Shown one piece after another: positions 25,125-36,384 of a DNA stretch of 64,000 nucleotides (position 1 is its first letter; each line of letters starts with the position of its first letter). Location: positions 92,553,671 to 92,617,670 of the forward strand of contig NC_133653.1 in assembly GCF_009905375.1 (NCBI RefSeq). The letters run 5' to 3'. Source of the DNA: Apium graveolens (taxonomy: Eukaryota; Streptophyta; Magnoliopsida; Apiales; Apiaceae). The translations under genes were made by a program, and so were the position numbers. The notes under the pieces were generated by a model. It made no database searches and had not been told where the DNA came from. It saw only the letters and a program-made list of their open reading frames with translations.

Positions 25125-27161
25125 TGTTAGGTCCCGAATTATCGTAGAAGGGGGGTTGAATACAATAATCACTAAATTAAAAAAAAAATCGAATCTTTAG
25201 CGGATATAAGATTTAGTGCTCAGTTAGTGGTTTCGTGCTCTTGAGGTGAATAGTGTTTGGAACAATAAAACGAGGAACACAAGATATTCGGGGAAGTATA
25301 TATTCATATATAAATCCTCGAGGGGTGTTGCTACACTCCGGTAAATAAATTAACCAGCTATAATTTAAGAACAACAAATTTCCTAGCTTCTACAAAGATT
25401 TACAAATCCTATACAATGATCTAGCTTTTGTTTGTCTAAGGATTTAATTACCGGGTAACGATTATCATGCCCCTATGAATATACAAGAATTAAATCGGGC
25501 ATTACAACGTTACTCTGGTGAGAAGTTAAACGGATATAGAAAAAGTTTAAGCTTCTCTGAAAATCTTTGCTGCTAATTTTATCTCCTCTTGTCGGAGAAA
25601 AAGATAAAACTCAGAACAATACAACTGATTTCTTCTACTTCAGATGTATAGACCTTATATCAATTGAAATATGTGGCTCTGAATAAACCACATAAGTAAA
25701 TTAATAATTAATCAATAATGTTGTGGTTGAGCTTTCTGTGATGACCAAGGTAATACAAGCTCTGTGGCGACCAACTGTAAATTTTGCCTTAGAAAATATT
25801 TAACTCAATTCTCTCTGGTGACCAAGGTGAACCTTGGGTGAATTTGCCTTAGAAAAAATTCAACTCATTTCTCTATGGCGACCAAGGTGAACCTAGGGTG
25901 AATTTGCCTTAGAAAAAATTCAACCCATTTCTCTATGGCGACCAAGGTGAATCTAGGGTGAATTTGCCTTAGAAAAAATTCAACTCATTTCTCTATGGCG
26001 ACCAAGGTGAATCTAGGGTGAATTTGCCTTAGAAAAAATTCAACTCATTTCTCTGTGGCGACCAAGGTGAACCTAGGGTGAATTTTCCTTAAAAAAAATT
26101 CAACCCATTTCTCTATGGCGACCAAGGTGAACCTAGGGTGAATTTGCCTTAGAAAATATTTAACCCATTTCTCTATGGCGACCAAAGGGATGAAAACTGC
26201 ACTTGTGAAATTATTCTTGCTCTCATTTATTCTCTGAGTATCACACTAAGTCAAGATCAGTTCATGTAATGAAATATTGAACTATACATCCAGGATATTG
26301 CTTCTGAAGATCAATATACTGATCAGGATGACTCCTACTACAAGGTAGTGATCACCTTGACTTAGAGCATTGCATTCCCTGAGTTGTCACATCTTTGAGT
26401 CTTCTCTCTTGAGTCTTCGTCTGAATCATAAAACCTGTATTCCCTGATACGAATCCTCACTTAACAATCCTTCCAATGATAATACTCAGATTCCTTTCAT
26501 GAAAGGCTGACGTCTAGTACAACTGGTCTGGTTCACAGGCGACTAGCTCCGATTCAGGTCTTCGTATTATACACTTGATTACATATTTAAACTTGCCTCA
26601 ACTTTATTGTTTCGTACACGGACTGTCAACAAACATATGTACTTTCATTGAAATCCTTTTTGGTACTGTAGACAACGTCTTAATTGCTACTACAATCTTG
26701 AATACTTCATTCACTGTTCTTCACCGACGCTTGAACATATAAATGAACTTTTGTCAGTGAGTATAGCTTCAAGACAGCAATTGTCTTCTTTAACCTCTGT
26801 CTATACCATGTCTTCAATTCTTCAGATTCCTATGCTTCATACACTGTCTATCTTCAATCAATGCCAATACACTGAAATCTTCTAGTAGCACTTATACGCT
26901 GAATCTTCATCATTTCTGAAATCCTGAAAGTTTTTAACCTTTATTCTTCACTGAGACATGAACATATTAATGAACTTCTTTCAGTGACATGTAAACAGAC
27001 TTCAGGCCTTCTTCTAAACTTCTGATTCTTTACATTTGCCTTGTCTTCATTCTTCCTGATTTCTTGTGTAGACGTAGTATTATTAACCTGCCATATTCTA
27101 GTGTTGTTATCGTGTTGAGTTATCACGTAACTGTTCATATGGCTACGCAGTCTCACCAACA
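25125..27161 (-). mobile_element. SIRE-like copia 5' LTR (right copy)
   Basis: About 2.03 kb, direct repeat of the left LTR. It ends CCTAACA on the minus strand at 25125. The outer end is either TGAGACTG at 27155 or TGTTGGTGAG at 27161; the two LTRs diverge just there. It carries the same 60-bp array (25799-26188). It inserted into an older LTR that continues at 27162. Confidence 0.82.
25799..26188. repeat. 60-bp tandem array inside right SIRE-like LTR
   Basis: Six units and a partial one with the same CTATGGCGACCAAGGTGAAC core as 1441-1830. Copy number is the same in both LTRs, so the array predates insertion of the element. Confidence 0.95.
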
Positions 27162-28102
27162 GTTGAGCCTCCATGAACCCTAGAATTTTTCAGAACCCTT
27201 CTCCGTGGAGGCATAATGAGTATTTATAGGCTAAAATAGGGATCAAGCGGAAAATTAGGTCGGGCCTTTTAATGTATCATGGGTCAAGCCCAATATCATT
27301 AATATTAATTAATTCCACTAAATATTTAATACTGCACTACCCACCTAATTCCGATAATTTATTTATTTAATTATTTCGGCTCCTTTAATATTCGCTTATT
27401 AAATTCCCCATGTTTAAAATAACGCATGTCCATTAATTAAATGAATCACTGATAATCTATTGAATTAATTTCTTTTATCCATAATCATCCACTCAACCTT
27501 TATTTAATTATGATGGAATAAATCTACCTGCAGGATTTTACATAATTAAATCTTTTTGAGCTTTCAAGGGGACATCATTAACCCGAATAGTATTGGGACA
27601 TGGATTCCTTCAACAGTCAATATTCACCATGTATATTATTCCATTACCCAAAATATAATGATTTAATTCAAAAGAATTATCTCATATATAAATCAAAGCA
27701 TGTAAACAATATACACGTGTGAATCACTATACCGGATTAAGAACTTAAGCAATAATAATAACATAGAATCTTAATTCACTCTGTTAATCAGTATAAGCGA
27801 ATAATTCTAAATTTGATCATACTCAATATACACAAAATATATTAGTATTATTTAATAGTCAAGACAAACCAATATAAATAATACTACAACCGTTCCAGCG
27901 GTTTGTCTAACACCACTTAGACTGTGAACCTTTATTATATTATATAAGGAGTTTTACAATCTAATTTTCTGCTATCCCATTTGATACTAGATTGTCTACA
28001 ATATATAATATACAGTCAATGTGAAAACATGCATTCAAGATTCTCAAATGATTATTATAATAGTATATACTTCAAACGAATAGTTGAGTATAAACCTTAA
28101 CA
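27162..28102 (-). mobile_element. LTR fragment of another copia element
   Basis: On the minus strand it starts TGTTAAGGTTTATACTC (28102 leftwards) and is AT-rich. It has a TATAAATA box at about 27218 followed by a leader (CTCATTATGCCTCCACGG) that is cut off at 27161 by the SIRE-like LTR. The remaining R-U5 part is not in the window. The outer boundary at 28102 abuts a + strand copia remnant. Confidence 0.55.
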
Positions 28103-28480
28103 GTCATGTGGCTTGTTAATCTGCTTCAAGTCTTACATTCTCCTACTACTTTACCGGTTCATCTCTCTTGTGATAATAACTCAGCTTTACATATCGCCTA
28201 CAACCCTATTTTTCATGAGCGTACCAAACATATTGACATTGACTGTCACTTTATACGACTTCAACTAAAGTCTGGCCTTATTGCTCCTGCACACATTCAT
28301 ACTGCTGTCCAGCCTGCAGACATCTTTCTTCCTTCATTTCAATTAGCTTCCCTTTTGTCCAAGTTAGGAGATGCCAATCTATTTATCACTCCTCGTTTGA
28401 GGGGGATGTTACACATTATGATAGTGGGAATGCCAGCTCAGATGACAAGCTAGCAAGTGAAAGTCAAGACACCAACAATA
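28103..28480 (+). pseudogene. Copia RNase H C-terminus with polypurine tract and LTR start
   Basis: Frame 28106-28453 contains VHLSCDNNSALHIAYNPIFH, ERTKHIDIDCHFIR and the terminal LLSKLG, the C-terminal end of copia RNase H; a short indel disrupts the region after QPADIF. GAGGGGGATGTTA follows at about 28397, which is a polypurine tract and the first bases of a 3' LTR. The LTR is truncated within about 80 bases. Confidence 0.75.
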
Positions 28481-28528
28481 TATTAGGCAAGAAAGTTTGT
28501 TAATTTGGATCTCTCTCCTTATATATTA

Positions 28529-28779
28529 CTCCATCCGTCCCTCCCAATTGTTATCGTTTCTGGGAGAGTGTCTGACACGCATTTTAAGATAAAGAAAAAG
28601 TATAGTTCGTTAACTTTTTTTTAAAATTTTATTTTTCTGAATAAAAGTTTAAACATTCTATTTTTATTCAGAAAAATAAATTTTTTTAAAAAAGTTATAG
28701 AAATATATTTTCGATTCACCTTAAAATACGTGTCAGACACTCTCCCAGAAACGATAACAATTGGGAGGGACTGAGGGAG
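28529..28779. mobile_element. Stowaway-type MITE
   Basis: 251 bp with inverted ends of about 60 bases. The left end reads CTCCATCCGTCCCTCCC and the right end is its imperfect complement (GGGAGGGACTGAGGGAG). TA dinucleotides flank both sides (28527-28528, 28780-28781). The arms include TCTGGGAGAGTGTCTGACAC. This is the layout of Tc1/mariner-derived Stowaway MITEs. Confidence 0.92.
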
Positions 28780-28781
28780 TA

Positions 28782-29325
28782 CTACTATGTCTCATTGAAT
28801 TCTATACATTACTTTTTAGCGCTTTTTAATACTTCTTTAAAACATAACTCCTTAATTTTTTTTTTAATTTTTTTTTCTAAATAAAAATTTTATGTTTAAA
28901 CTTTTATTTAAAAAAAGAAAATTTTAAAAAAATATTACAAAACTATAATTTTATAGAAATCTCGAAATGCGTGTAAACAGTACACGTATACAACCGAGTG
29001 GGACGCAGGTAGTAGCTGAAATATATTTTTTCGACTGTAAATAAATATATACGATGATGTAAATACAGGCTCTTTTATTACTTTCAATGAAGAATCTACT
29101 ATGTACTGATTACACAGTAGATATAGAGTTCAATCTTGGGACAAAAAAAATTATTCGGTAATTAGTGTTAATTTAATTTTACTTATATACCCTCTTTATA
29201 TAGTTTTTCAAAAAAAGTAAATATTGAACCTATAACATGCTCGTCAGTATATATAAAGAACTTAAATATATAGAACTTAAATATATAGAACTTAAATATA
29301 TAAACGCTCTCTCTTGTGTTAATAC
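28782..29325. other. AT-rich intergenic stretch, possible second degraded MITE
   Basis: Positions 28785-29010 have an AT-rich foldback centre (TTTATGTTTAAACTTTTATTT) like the middle of the neighbouring Stowaway element, plus a GAGTGGGACGCAGGTAGT end, but clear terminal repeats are lost. A short AACTTAAATATATAG tandem run lies at 29257-29300. No coding signal. Confidence 0.4.
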
Positions 29326-29739
29326 TAGGGCTGAGCAAAACCGAACCGAAACTGAAAAACCAAACCGAACCGTGCTAATTCGGTTCGGTTCGGTCCTGCT
29401 TTTTCAGAAATTTCGGTTTATTCGGTCTGGACCGAATAGACCGAAATAAAATTCGGTTTGGTGCGGTTCTTTTAAAAAATATTTCGGTCCGGACCGAATA
29501 GACCGAAATAAAATTATTTTAGATTTTATAATTTTTGGTTTAAAATTTTAATACAATTTTATTTTTGAAAAAAATTCGGTTCGTTCGGTCCAAACCCGGA
29601 CCGAACCGAATTATTTCGGTTCGGTTCGGTCCGGTCCATATTATAATTCCGGTCCGGTCCGGTCCGGTCCAAGAAAAAATACTAATTTGGTTTTTCGGTC
29701 TATTCGGTTCGGTCCGAACCGACCGAATGCTCAGCCCTA
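29326..29739. mobile_element. hAT-type MITE built from CGGTTCGG words
   Basis: 414 bp with terminal inverted repeats TAGGGCTGAGCA / TGCTCAGCCCTA and perfect 8-bp duplications GTTAATAC (29318-29325 and 29740-29747). The interior is dominated by runs of TTCGGTTCGGT and CCGAACCGAA on both strands, which can fold extensively. No transposase. Confidence 0.9.
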
Positions 29740-29867
29740 GTTAATACATGAAGTGTCTATCAAATGACATTGTCCTGTATATAACAGGGACCGAACCGAC
29801 CGAATACTCAGCCCTAGTTAATACATCAAGTGTCTATCAAAATGACATTGTCCTGTATATAACAGTT
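29710..29867. repeat. Tandem duplication of MITE end plus flank
   Basis: The last ~30 bases of the MITE together with the adjacent flank (through TGTCCTGTATATAACAG) are repeated immediately downstream, about 77 bp per copy with few differences. The second copy creates a false extra MITE terminus near 29815. Confidence 0.88.
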
Positions 29868-30027
29868 GATATGTTGAAAATAAAAAGTTAAGCTACAAGC
29901 AAGTAAAAGCATAAAAAAGAAAAGAAAAAGAAATTCTTGAAAATAAAGATTAAAAAGTCGGTCTATACATGCATGAATCTGTATCTATCCTTTTTTTACA
30001 CCCTACCAGTCTACCACTACACCTCAA

Positions 30028-31583
30028 CTAAAGACAAAAGTAGTTCTTATCTGATACATTCACATGCACAGTGGCGTTCATGTTTGCATTGCACACTGGA
30101 CACTTCGACTGCGAAGTGGTCCCACAAACCGTACATAAACACAGATGCCTACATGGCAATATCAACACACACGATTCCCTCTCTCCACATTTCCGGCACA
30201 TCCTGTTCCCAAATCCCCCGTCTGACGGCGCGTCGTTACCCACGCGCCGCCGTTTAAAAACTTCTTCACCCTCCTCACCATGCCCACTACTCCCACACGA
30301 CTCCGCTTCCTCCTCAGCATTTCCGGCCGCCGGAAAATGACGGTCGTCGGAAACTTGCGTCAGCACTTGCTCTAAGTTGCACCGGAGAGATATCACGGTT
30401 GCTTCATTTGTTTGCGCCAAATCTTTCCATAACTGATTTTCGAGAAATAAATTCTTGACTCTTTCTTGAAGTGCAAGATTCATTCGCAACATTTTTTGAA
30501 TGTGATCATCTTTTTCTTGTAATTTCTTCATCAATCCTTCTCCGATTGCAGACACTAATGTTCTTGTTTGTTGCGTTTGTCTCTCTTCTAGTTCCATGCG
30601 AATCTTCTTTGTCTATATCAACCAAAAATTCATATCAAAAATATAATTCTAATTTTTTTTATAGTTACACATACTCCTTGCCTGAACGGAAAAATGACAA
30701 AAATAACAAATTTTTAAATTTAATCAAAATAGTAATTGTGAAAAAAATGGTCAATTTTAGCCGATTGAAGACTCCAGTCAGTTTGGTATCCTAATTTGTA
30801 TAAGATACTCCACTAGTAGTTGAGTATTTCATATATAGGATACTCCATGACAGTTGAGTATCTTATATAAAGTGAATACTCCACTGACAGTTGGGTATTT
30901 ATCGGCTAAAGTTGACCAATTTTTCATAAATTGATCATTGTTAATTTTGTGTAAAAATAGGTTAAATTTGTCCTTCACCTGCCTGAACAGGGTGATACCA
31001 ATAGAGGTTGGGTTCTAAAAATTATTTAATATGCATGGGTAATTTAGAAAATTGTGTTGTGTGACTTACATGTTGAGCAATGATTTGATCGATCTCCAAA
31101 CATTGTTGGTGCATCTGAATTGGTAAACTTTGTTGAGAATCATGAAGATGAGACTGCTTTTGTGGCACAATGACTGGGTGCAACTCGTTCATTGAATCTC
31201 GTGACCGCTTTCTTGGAACAGATGGTAGATTATAAGTGAGTCCACTCTCGGCTTTCATTGAGTTAGTAGCTTCACAATATACAGATTGATTGAACGGCAA
31301 TAAATTCTCCGCCATTGTTGTTCCATCGAAAATCACCGTACCAAGATTATTGTCATTGTATCCATAGTTGTTCACTTGATTCATATTCATACATTCCCTG
31401 CATAAAAATCCAATCAAATTAGCAAAAAATACATAAATTGTATTACTTTTATTTTCAGACACTGCTCTGAACCAGATATTTACGTAAACACAAGTATAAC
31501 TATTTGGCATGTAAAATTGGGCATTACCTGTTGGTGATGATTTGTTGAGGAAATATATTCATGTGCCTGGCTTCAACTGCCAT
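30028..31583 (-). CDS. BOI-related RING-type E3 ubiquitin ligase
   Basis: Three exons: 31583-31528, 31397-31070 and 30612-30028. All introns are GT-AG and the phases fit (56 + 328 + 585 nt), giving 322 residues. It starts MAVEARHMNIFPQQ, the conserved start of plant BOI/BRG proteins. Residues about 65-100 include AENLLPF, SGLTYNLP and PRKRSRDS, also family marks. A coiled-coil region (about 115-185) leads into LWKDLAQTNEATVISLRCNL, the BOI-related domain. The C-terminus (about 267-303) is a RING finger with CRKCGE, LPCRHLCLC and CPVC ligands. Family members transfer ubiquitin from E2 to targets such as MYB factors and influence stress, cell death and gibberellin responses. All zinc ligands are present and no lesion is seen, so it looks functional. 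The family is certain; the exact orthologue is not. Confidence 0.95.
30663..30990. repeat. Foldback element in BOI-like gene intron 2
   Basis: The ends are inverted: a left TTGCCTGAACGG plus GGTCAATTTTAGCCGAT arm pairs with ATCGGCTAAAGTTGACC plus CCTGCCTGAACAG on the right. The centre holds three ~35-bp direct repeats of a GATACTCCACT...AGTTGAGTAT type. This is probably a MITE-like insertion inside intron 2 (30613-31069). Confidence 0.6.
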
Positions 31584-31760
31584 GAAAGTGAAGAGTTTTT
31601 TTGGAGAGGAGATGGAGGGAGAAAAAAGACGAGGAAGTTGAGAAGAAAGAGAGTAATGCAAATGGGGTGAATATATGGGGGGTTTGGTTTTATATTTAAA
31701 GACGGAACGAGAAATTAAAACGGAGGGGGTGAGGTTGAGAAAAAGTAAAGTCAAAAACTA
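31584..31760 (-). promoter_or_regulatory. 5' leader and TATA region of BOI-like gene
   Basis: On the minus strand an AAATATAAAA box at about 31690-31699 lies about 108 bases upstream of the ATG at 31583. It is followed by a C/T-rich leader (TCCCTCCATCTCCTCTCC), typical of plant 5' UTRs. Confidence 0.5.
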
Positions 31761-32768
31761 ATTATAGAGAGAGAAACAAGGGGGATTGTTGAGAAAGAAA
31801 AGCGTGATCCTACTCAGCTACCTGAAAATAAAATATGAAATAAAGTCTGTAACACCCATAATTGTTGCTCATTTCTATCGATAACTGGGAAAATATCTGA
31901 TTATTTTTTTTGTTTCATTTAATATTACCTTCTTGACTCCGCCATCATATAACATGTGGACTTTTTTATGGATGACTTGTATGGATATACTTGCCTCATT
32001 TTATTTTTACCTTTTTAATATTGATATCTATAAATTCTTTTTCTTAGACTTTTCAAATATCAGATATTGGTTGTGAAAATGATAAATTATTATTTTGGGC
32101 GTTAGGCTGTATTTTTTTATAAACGGGTCAAGTTAAAATTATCTAAAATTAAATAAAAAAATAAAATTCTTAAAAACTGGTTATTTATGATCATTTTCGA
32201 GTTATGCAGGTCGTATTTGGTTTATTTTTGATTTTTTTCTGCATGAATCAGGTTAAAAATCAACCTGCATTATGGTCGGAATTGAGGTTTTCACATCTTC
32301 ACTACAACGTTATTTCTGTTTATATTTTTCTTATATTAAGATTATATATATGATGAATTGAGTAATCTTAGGAAACTCAAAAATATTTACACGAATTCTC
32401 TTAATTGATGTGCCAATTAAAATAGTATTTTTGATTGTATAATTGATATGAATACAATTATTTTTAGAATCAATTATAATATATTGAGGAGATATTTGAG
32501 AATTATTCGTGAATACATTTTAATTCCCTACCGATTTCCTATGCATTTATACTTGTTCGTTACTCTAATTGAAAAATGTACTTTATACGTTAAGCCGAGA
32601 AGAGAGGTTTCAAGCAGCTAAACGGATAGTATTATTTACTTTTGATCAATTGGTTTGATTATTAGCAAGTTAAATCCAAATTTTGTTTGCGTCCACAAAA
32701 AAATTCAAACCTACTTAAATGAATTGAGTAAGAATTTTGTATTTTTTCGATCAATTCAACAAAATTTG
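31761..32768. other. Intergenic DNA upstream of BOI-like gene
   Basis: AT-rich single-copy-looking sequence between the BOI-like promoter and the Tat element. No coding frame, terminal repeat or structural RNA was recognised. Confidence 0.5.
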
Positions 32769-32773
32769 ATTTA

Positions 32774-33222
32774 TGATCGGTCCCGGTGGCGGAGCCGCTC
32801 CTTCGACGCCGTGCCTAGATCCTCCGCCGCTGTGGGGAATAGCTCTGGTGGGGTTCCTACAAAACAACAGAGGAATGGGGGTTTGGGTCCCGCGGCGCTT
32901 CCGGCGTGAGAGTAAGAACTCGCTTTTGGGAAAGATGAAGATAGATCTGAATGAAAGGTGGTTGTGTGTGTATTTGAGTGTGAGAGAGTGATTAACCCCA
33001 AAACCTTACGTTCTTGGGCTATAAATAGCCCAAGGGTAGGGTTTTGGGGTTGGTACCTTTGAATCGTAGCCATTGGCTCTAGGAGCGGAGGACACCTGGT
33101 TGTAGTGGATGATTTACACGTGGCGGCGCGGGACTGGACGAGGAATGTTCTAAGGATCCTCTGACACGTGCTCTGATTATTCCCATGATCGATGGGTGAC
33201 AGTTGTCCCTCTCATGTGCTTA
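32774..33222 (-). mobile_element. Tat 3' LTR, outer part
   Basis: Matches 50582-51035 with moderate divergence. It contains the 8-bp inverted repeat CTTGGGCT/AGCCCAAG (33013-33034) around ATAAAT. It is interrupted after GCTTA (33218-33222) by the Tekay element. Confidence 0.9.
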
Positions 33223-36200
33223 TGTGACGGCCTCAACCCCGGGTCAGGAGTTGACGTCACCAATAACATGAAACTACAATTATAATACAACTAACTTACT
33301 TTATTTTAATATAAATAACTCTCCACAAGATCTTTTCCGGGTTCAAGTCTAATTTAGGTTACACACTTATTACAAATCATCTTATTAAAAACAACCCGCC
33401 ATGACTATTATTCTAAAGCAACTTACAGACCACACTTCTCCAGACACAACCTATTCAGAGGAGCTCGACACAGGAGGAATTGGAAACAGGCCCTTAGCAA
33501 AAGAACAACATCTCCTAGGCATCTGCAATGCGAAAATATACAAACATACTTGCAAGAGTGAGCGATCAACCGCTCAGCAGTACCATTATATGAATACTAA
33601 CTAAAACAGTTTATAATAAACAATTGTAGGAACAGATTTTACATCTTGTTAGTAGAAAATAACTAAAACAAGTGTAAACAGATAAAAACTGATAAACTGT
33701 TGAAACTGGATCTTTAATAGCTAGCATGCTCTCTAAACATTTTATTAATAGTGTTGTGTAAATAGTAGGGTTAGGTTTTAGCATGCTACTTCCATTTTCA
33801 AATCATTCGTCCCATCGCAGGACCTATAAAACTAATTGTTCCGTTACGGGAACCATAAAATCACTTGCTCAGATATAAAAGCATTGGATGATCCCTAGTG
33901 AGACAGCTGATCAGGCTATCCTATGAAACTTGTTCCGGAACTCAGAGACTAGCTAGGTCTCTGTCACGCTGGGCTGGTGGTTATAATAGGGTGCGCAACC
34001 ACTTCGCCTCTTACGCTAACTTCTAGGCCGTTACGGGCCTTCTGCGCACACTCATCCAATTATCTAATCATTTTTATCCAGTTTTCCAAATCACTTACCT
34101 ATCTCTTATCAAAACAATTATAACACAACACCTTTTCCAAAACATTTTCATTTTATTCAGAACTTAGAGATAGGTATTTCAGAAGTTACTTTTCCCCCAA
34201 AACACAAGTTAGCAAAACAATTTAAAACCCAGGGGATACGTAACTTAAATCATTTTGTTCTACTATGAGAATAAAATAACATTATATTCATATATGCTGA
34301 ATTATAAAGATATGGTCAGGGATACTTGCCTTAATACGCTTTAACACTAATTTCTGACCGGCTTTGCACTGACCGGGATGCTAAGGATTTCAACTGGAAC
34401 CTACAGGAACCAAAATACCCTAAATTAGACGTCCGAATATGCTTGACTGTCCTCGCTAACAACCTACTCATACGTTAACAAACCCGACTCGTAACATTCT
34501 CAATATAATAATATACGTATCAATTAGGGTTCACGTCTTCAAAAGTCGGTTCAGTGTTCGTTTTCATAATATAGGTATATTTGTCCTTTTACGAAATTAG
34601 GGTTATCAATTTTCGTAAAGTATTTCATCACAATACATAATCAGATTTTGTTTAGAGTACGTTAATATAACTGATCGGCGTTCCGATAGTCATTGAGTAC
34701 GGTCTTGTATTCCCGTAATATAATTTTTCCGGAAATCGGGCAGCACCTATTTTGATTATCGGCCAACCCGTCGAACGTCCCGACGTCAAATCAATCACAA
34801 CCAATTCAAACCAACACAATACAATTCCCAACCACCGATTCCAGTCAACACTGTCAATTCTCAAATTCACAAATACCAATTATTCGTTATTATCTGCATT
34901 TTATGTCTTAACTCACATTTTATAACTTTATTCGAAATTTGCATTTTAAATCATATTTTGTATTTTAAATTATAGGACTCGGAAATGATTCATCACCGTC
35001 CACCGTCGGATCGCCGATACTCATTGCCGACGGCGGCAAAATCGCGGGTGCCCGGTAAATTCGGGTTTCCAACATCGATTTCACCGATATAACCTCCGAA
35101 TAATTAAATAGTTAACCTAATAATCATCAAAATTCTCATTCGAATTTATGTATAAAAATGATTCGAATAAATCAAATTATTCAGTCGATAACACAGCAGT
35201 AACAGGAGTAACAAAACAGGACAGCCACGCGTACGACCACGCGACGTCGCCACCATCTCGCCGGAAACCGGCGACAGCGGTGGAATAAACACGACAACAA
35301 CCAAACTTCAGGCAACCCCAATACAACAACAACTATCTACGCCCACCCGCACACATAAACACACACATAACAATATATATACACGCAGATATGTGTAGCA
35401 AGCAAGAACGATTGAAGTTTACTATCGGAAAAATCGCCACCGACCAGAACTAACCGGAAAACAGAAAATCAGGGCGAGGAAAAGAAAGGAGAGAAAGAGG
35501 AAGGGAGTAATAGAGAGATTGAGAGAGAAATCAAGAGAGAGAGACGACAGAGAGCGAGAGAGAGATTGGGGAGAGATCGAGAGAGAGACATGAACTGCCA
35601 AGAATAAAACGGGTTGAACCCCGGTTTTTACAAACCCTTACCCCCCTTTTTTTTATTAACCGAATAAACCCCGCAATAACATTTATCTGACCCGCATTTC
35701 TGTTATAACGAGCAGTTCTCGGATAATCAAAATCCGAGCATAAATAAAATATTTTATAAAATATCACCAATAATTAAAAGTTAATAAAAATAGAATTTTC
35801 AAAATTTAAAAATACTTTTTAAAACACAATAGATACTCGTTTTGAACGAATAAACGAAACAACACGTAGATGATATTTATCCCAAAAATTACCAAAATAA
35901 TTCTAAAATTCTCAGAATATTTCAAACTTCATAAAATATGAATTTCAAAATTTTTGAAGAATTCTAGAATTAATTACTGATTATACCATTAAATGAAATA
36001 AGAAAATCATTTAACGATAAATAATCAATAAAATATTGATTTCTAAATTTTATAAATTCCTAAAAACAATTAATAAAATAATGAAGCCATAACAATGATT
36101 TTAGAGATAATCCCCATATTTTTGAAAATAAGCCTTATATAAAATCACCTTTAAATACAAAAACAAAACAACACAGATTAATGACTAATTACACAAACGA

Positions 36201-36344
36201 TACTCGAACACCAATAATCACACATAATTAATAAAATATTAACAAAAATAATATCCAACTAATAGAACCCATACACCTAATTTATTTAATTAATTATTTA
36301 ATAATCACACATTCAAATATTACAAAAATGTACGACTCGTTATA
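33223..36344 (-). mobile_element. Tekay 3' LTR
   Basis: 3122 bp. Its + strand ends are TGTGACGG and CGTTATA, so on its own strand it begins TATAACG instead of TG. It contains a GA-rich tract (35460-35590), which is C/T-rich on the element's strand and probably part of the transcript leader. Confidence 0.93.
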
Positions 36345-36384
36345 TCCTTTCCCCCTTAAAAAGATTCTGTCCTCAGAATCTGAT
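36345..36384 (-). other. Tekay polypurine tract
   Basis: Minus strand TTTTTAAGGGGGAAAGGA directly before the 3' LTR, the second-strand priming site. Confidence 0.8.

Noticed and set aside
32771..33073. Overlapping open frames near 32.8-33.1 kb as a host gene
   Set aside because: They are Tat LTR promoter and leader sequence, repeated at 50.6-50.9 kb.
34652..35770. Open frames inside the Tekay LTR
   Set aside because: They lie in LTR sequence, show no domains, and their partners in the other LTR differ by simple drift.
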